A stretch of 35,100 nt of DNA from NCBI GenBank assembly GCA_964599655.1, contig CAZRGV010000061.1, positions 1 to 35,100 on the forward strand, given 5' to 3'. Origin of the DNA: CAZRGV01 sp964599655 (GTDB lineage Bacteria > Planctomycetota > Planctomycetia > Isosphaerales > Isosphaeraceae). The notes below the pieces were generated by a model, which ran no database searches, was not told where the DNA came from, and saw only the letters and a program-made list of their open reading frames with translations. Below are positions 32,364-35,100 of the stretch, piece by piece; within the stretch, counting starts at the first letter, position 1, and the number at the start of each line of letters is the position of its first letter. Made by a program: the position numbers and the translations under genes.

Positions 32364-32673
32364 GGAGTTTTCCTCCCGGAACAGGCCAGTTTGCATCGCG
32401 GTCAAGGGACATCTCGCCGGTGTCGCCGCGGGTTTTCGAACCGGCGGGTCCGATCTCGTTTCGAGGCTATCCGAGCGGTCGGGCGGTCGCCAGCCCCTCG
32501 GTCTCCCGAATCAGTCTGTCACAACCGGCCCCGAGGATCGTAGTATGTGAAGAGGCCCGCTCCTTGAGGTTCAAGACTCCGCGCCTGGATTTCCACCCGA
32601 GCGGCCGGATAGCATGAGGCAGTACGCCCTTATCCTCTTCGATCCATCCCGTTCGAACCGGGAGATCCCCTCC
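32364..32673. other. Divergent intergenic region isomerase / FHA gene
   Basis: 310 bases between divergently transcribed genes. Promoters for both should be here, but I cannot pick convincing hexamers. No coding potential is recognised: a minus-strand frame through here is antisense to the FHA gene. Confidence 0.4.
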
Positions 32674-33351
32674 ATGACGACCCATTCGCGACCCCTGGGC
32701 ATCATGAAGCCCGTCGGCGGCGGCGATCCGATCCCCCTGAAGAAAGAGGAGCTGATCATCGGCCGACGTCCCACGTGCGACATCCGTCTCGACTTCTCGA
32801 ACATCTCCGGCCGGCACTGCCAGCTCCGCTACATCAAGGGGACCTGGCACATTCGCGACCTGAACAGCACGAATGGAACGACCGTCAACGGCCAGCGCAT
32901 CTCGAGCGAGCACGGCGTGATGCCGGACGACGAAGTGGGGGTGGCTGGACACTTCTTCACGATCGATTACGATCCGATCGCGCCGACCTCGTTGATCGAC
33001 GCCAACCAGATCCTCGAAGAGGAAATCTCGGGTATGCCCTCGGCTCGTCAGCGGTCGCTGATGAACCTGGCTGGGCTCGAGGACGACGAGACCGAGTTCG
33101 AGTTTGGCGACGACGACCGATACGCGTCGCGTCCGCTGTTCCGTTCAGGATCGAGCCCGGCCTCGAATTCAAGTGCCTCGGCGGAGCGGCCTTCGCGGTC
33201 GCAGCCGGCGAAGGAGGAGAAGCCCAGCAACCCATTCTCCTCGCCGGACGAGCCGGAGTCGCCGGCCCTCGCCGCGAGCGATGAAGACTTCTTCAAGATG
33301 ATCCAGGGAGACCTGGAGGACGACGGCCCACTGCCCGGCGGCCGCCGCTAA
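32674..33351 (+). CDS. FHA-domain protein
   Basis: A 225-residue cytoplasmic protein. Residues about 10-95 are a forkhead-associated domain, which binds phosphothreonine peptides: ELIIGRRPTCDIRLD (the GR at 30-31), SGRHCQLRY (Ser45, His48), and DLNSTNGTTVNG (the NG motif). The remaining 130 residues are acidic and Ser/Pro/Glu-rich, likely disordered and a possible target of Ser/Thr phosphorylation. It should act as an adaptor in Hanks-type kinase signalling, which is expanded in planctomycetes; no kinase is in the window. ATG 32674 is preferred over 32614 because a GGGAG tract lies 9 bases upstream and the FHA fold needs no further N-terminus. Confidence 0.9.
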   Translation: MTTHSRPLGIMKPVGGGDPIPLKKEELIIGRRPTCDIRLDFSNISGRHCQLRYIKGTWHIRDLNSTNGTTVNGQRISSEHGVMPDDEVGVAGHFFTIDYDPIAPTSLIDANQILEEEISGMPSARQRSLMNLAGLEDDETEFEFGDDDRYASRPLFRSGSSPASNSSASAERPSRSQPAKEEKPSNPFSSPDEPESPALAASDEDFFKMIQGDLEDDGPLPGGRR

Positions 33352-33372
33352 GAACCAGCGCGAGCCAGGAGG

Positions 33373-33417
33373 ATCACCGGGCCCGCGGGCGGTTGCGGGA
33401 GTCCGCCGCCGGGTGAT
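33373..33417. terminator. Bidirectional terminator between FHA and thioredoxin genes
   Basis: ATCACC (33373-33378) pairs with GGTGAT (33412-33417), enclosing a second GC-rich stem (GGCGG with CCGCC). On the plus strand AGTGTTTT follows. The element lies between the stops of two convergent genes (33351 and 33424). Confidence 0.65.
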
Positions 33418-33423
33418 AGTGTT

Positions 33424-34431
33424 TTACTTGATCAACTGCTCAAGCGTTTTGCTCAGGTTCCGTCCCCGAAGTTCGAGCCGGATCACGTTCCCCTCGGGAT
33501 CGACGAGGAACGTGGACGGGATGTTGCTGATGCCATAGGCCGCCACGGCGTCGCCGCCGCTGGTGGCGTTGTGGATCTGCCGCCATGGGATCTTGCGCGC
33601 CTTGACAAAGTCGCTGACGGCCTGCGGGGTCTCGTCGAGGCTGATCGAGACGATTTCCAGACCCTTGTCGTGGTACTTGGCGTAGGCGGCTTGCACGTTG
33701 GGCAGCTCGGCCAGACATGGGGCGCACCAGGTGGCCCAGAAATCAATAAGCACATATTTACCTTTGAGATCAGAGAGCCGGAACGGCCGGCCCGAGAGGT
33801 CGTTTAGCGCGAGGGCAGGTGCCGGCTTGCCGATCATGTCGATGCGGGCCAGGTCGTCCTGAACCTTGACGCGAAGCTCGGGACTCTCGCCATATTTCTC
33901 CAGCACGGTCTCATAGACCATGCGGGCGACGTCGTGCCGTCCGCCGGCCAGGGCGGAGCCGGCCAGGGAGTCGGCGAAGTTGACCGCGAACTCTTGCTGC
34001 TCGGGCCCTTCCAGGCTCTGCATCAGGGCGCGGAAGCCCTCGAGAGCTTCGGGGAACTGGTTGGCCTGGGCATGGGCCATGGTGGTGACGATCCGCGCCA
34101 TGGGGCGAACGGCCCCTTCGGGAAACTTGGAGAGATAGGACTTCGCGGTGGCGTCGGCCTGGGCGTACCAGTCGTGCTCGATGGCCGTCTCGAAGAGGGT
34201 GAGGTAGGCCTGTTCCAGGTCGTCGGCGCCGGGGTGCTCGCGGATGTAGACGTCCAGGTCTCGCATTAACGACTGGTCGTGCGCGGCCAGCAGCTCGCTG
34301 ACGGAACCGGCTTTGGCGCTTGCGTTTGCGGCGTTCTCGGCCTGAGCGTTGGCTCGATCCGGCGCGAAGGCGATCGCCGGCAACACGAGCCAGAGCCAGC
34401 CGAGGGTGGACAGGCGAATCCGATCGATCAT
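33424..34431 (-). CDS. Secreted TlpA/ResA-like thioredoxin
   Basis: A 335-residue exported thiol-disulfide oxidoreductase. A signal peptide (basic IDRIR, hydrophobic LGWLWLVLPAIAFA, cleavage near ANA) starts it. Residues about 45-190 are helical and TPR-like (DLEQAYLTLFETA, QADATAKSYLSKFPEG), a spacer common in planctomycete versions. Residues about 200-335 form an AhpC/TSA-thioredoxin fold with catalytic pair Cys236/Cys239 in FWATWCAPC, followed by SISLDETPQAVSDFV and the cis-Pro loop NIPSTFLVDPEG. It probably reduces or isomerises disulfides outside the cytoplasm. It is alone; a shared terminator separates it from the FHA gene. Confidence 0.92.
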   Translation of the reverse strand: MIDRIRLSTLGWLWLVLPAIAFAPDRANAQAENAANASAKAGSVSELLAAHDQSLMRDLDVYIREHPGADDLEQAYLTLFETAIEHDWYAQADATAKSYLSKFPEGAVRPMARIVTTMAHAQANQFPEALEGFRALMQSLEGPEQQEFAVNFADSLAGSALAGGRHDVARMVYETVLEKYGESPELRVKVQDDLARIDMIGKPAPALALNDLSGRPFRLSDLKGKYVLIDFWATWCAPCLAELPNVQAAYAKYHDKGLEIVSISLDETPQAVSDFVKARKIPWRQIHNATSGGDAVAAYGISNIPSTFLVDPEGNVIRLELRGRNLSKTLEQLIK

Positions 34432-35100
34432 GGCGGCGAACCTCCGTGCGAGTCGGGTTTGCGGTTGGCGGGAAGCGACGCGGACCCTCGAGCGGGCCCA
34501 ACCGTGCTCTCAGCCCTGCAGCGATCTTCACCGGAGCCGATTCGAGCCGTCAAGGCGAACCGCTCTTCCCAAGACTCCACGGCCCGTGCCCCACCCCGCG
34601 CGCCCGGCGATCGGGGCTGGGTGGCTTTCCGGCGAGTCGAGGGGCCGGCTGTCAGAGTTCGACCGGCCCGGAGGCCGGCTCGCCGGGGTCGTCGGGGGCG
34701 GGTGGCCCTGGCAAAGCGGGCGGTACTCATGGGGCCCTCTTCCGGGTTCTGGCGGGCCACCGGCTTGGCCACTCCGCCATCAGGCTTGGGCTGTGGCTTC
34801 GTTTTTTCCGTCGCGATCGCCGAGCGGCGGCACGACCGGCAAGCGAACGAATCGGGACTTGGGTTCGTTTGGCCACAGGCCACCCGCAACGCCAGCCACG
34901 AGGTTTCCTCTGTGGGTCGAAAGGCCCATTTTGCTCCGAAACAAGACTCATCGGGACTTGGGTTCGTTTTGCCAAAAGCCCGATTCACCGTGTCGACCGC
35001 ATTGCCGGCGATTGCCGTAGAGACTTTGTCCTGGGTGACTTGCAACGATCGATCGTCTCGGGGGTTCGCCTCGCGGCCCCTGGGAATGAGGGGGGGGTAT
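34432..35100. other. Non-coding region with short repeats
   Basis: 669 bases upstream of the thioredoxin gene. Open frames on both strands look like antisense or repeat translations with no domain. A near-identical 25-base repeat lies at 34851 and 34950 (separate entry). The end of the window, with a run of eight G, is cut. Confidence 0.45.
34851..34974. repeat. Direct 25-base repeat pair in intergenic DNA
   Basis: Copies at 34851-34875 and 34950-34974 share 24 of 25 bases, with core cgggacttgggttcgttt, 99 bases apart. A weaker relative begins near 34781 (aggcttgggctgtggcttcg). Flanks differ, and read on the minus strand it encodes repeated Lys-Thr-Asn-Pro-Ser-Pro or Lys-Arg-Thr-Gln-Val-Pro wording. 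This looks like a dispersed intergenic repeat rather than a gene. Confidence 0.7.

Overview
The window is a high-GC bacterial scaffold from a draft assembly. It has N runs at 975-1090, 11259-11268 and 14351-14360. Several traits point to a planctomycete, most likely of the Isosphaeraceae type: PEP-CTERM proteins (one built of HAF repeats), a LETREL motif at the N-terminus of a secreted protein that resembles the planctomycete LEPR-XLL signal, a TPR/FG-GAP/UnbV lipoprotein, a DUF4349 lipoprotein, and a Tat-exported sugar isomerase-like protein. This placement is inferred from protein families; there is no marker gene such as rRNA.

Left part (1-11.2 kb): a tRNA-Leu(CAA) and an NtrC-type sigma-54 activator (C-terminus lost in a gap) with its membrane histidine kinase, all on the minus strand. 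On the plus strand follow a secreted TPR protein, a nitrilase-superfamily amidohydrolase, a 1270-residue TPR + FG-GAP + UnbV lipoprotein and a small PEP-CTERM protein.

Middle part (11.2-21.4 kb): an O-antigen-ligase-like membrane protein (frameshifted) downstream of a WecA/MraY-type sugar-1-phosphate transferase (split by a 10-N gap), a small two-TM protein and proS, all on the minus strand. On the plus strand are a CARDB-like secreted protein, a YhaM-type exoribonuclease preceded by a perfect 12-bp inverted repeat, and a GT87-type membrane glycosyltransferase.

Centre of interest (27.1-21.3 kb, minus strand): a compact operon resembling a complete ubiquitin-like conjugation system. In order it encodes a 97-residue YukD-like ubiquitin fold ending in a free glycine, an E2 whose active-site region closely matches eukaryotic E2s (HPN then Cys eight residues later), a ThiF-fold E1 with an extra C-terminal zinc ribbon, a small protein that looks like the C-terminal third of a Uma2 protein, a JAMM/MPN+ isopeptidase carrying two transmembrane segments around a long coiled coil, and a Ste24-like M48 membrane protease. 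No RING E3, CD-NTase or proteasome gene is visible. Such gene combinations were predicted by comparative genomics of prokaryotic ubiquitin-like systems, and Bil, Bub and CBASS Cap2/Cap3 are studied relatives. The membrane-bound deconjugase, the membrane protease and the Uma2 remnant make this version distinctive; a role at the membrane is my inference.

Right part (27.3-35.1 kb): a HAF-repeat PEP-CTERM protein with a good sigma-70 promoter, an alpha/beta hydrolase coupled to a methyltransferase, a DUF4349 lipoprotein, a sugar isomerase-like TIM-barrel protein, an FHA-domain protein, and a secreted TlpA-like thioredoxin. The last two converge on a shared terminator-like hairpin. The end of the window is non-coding and carries a short dispersed-type repeat.
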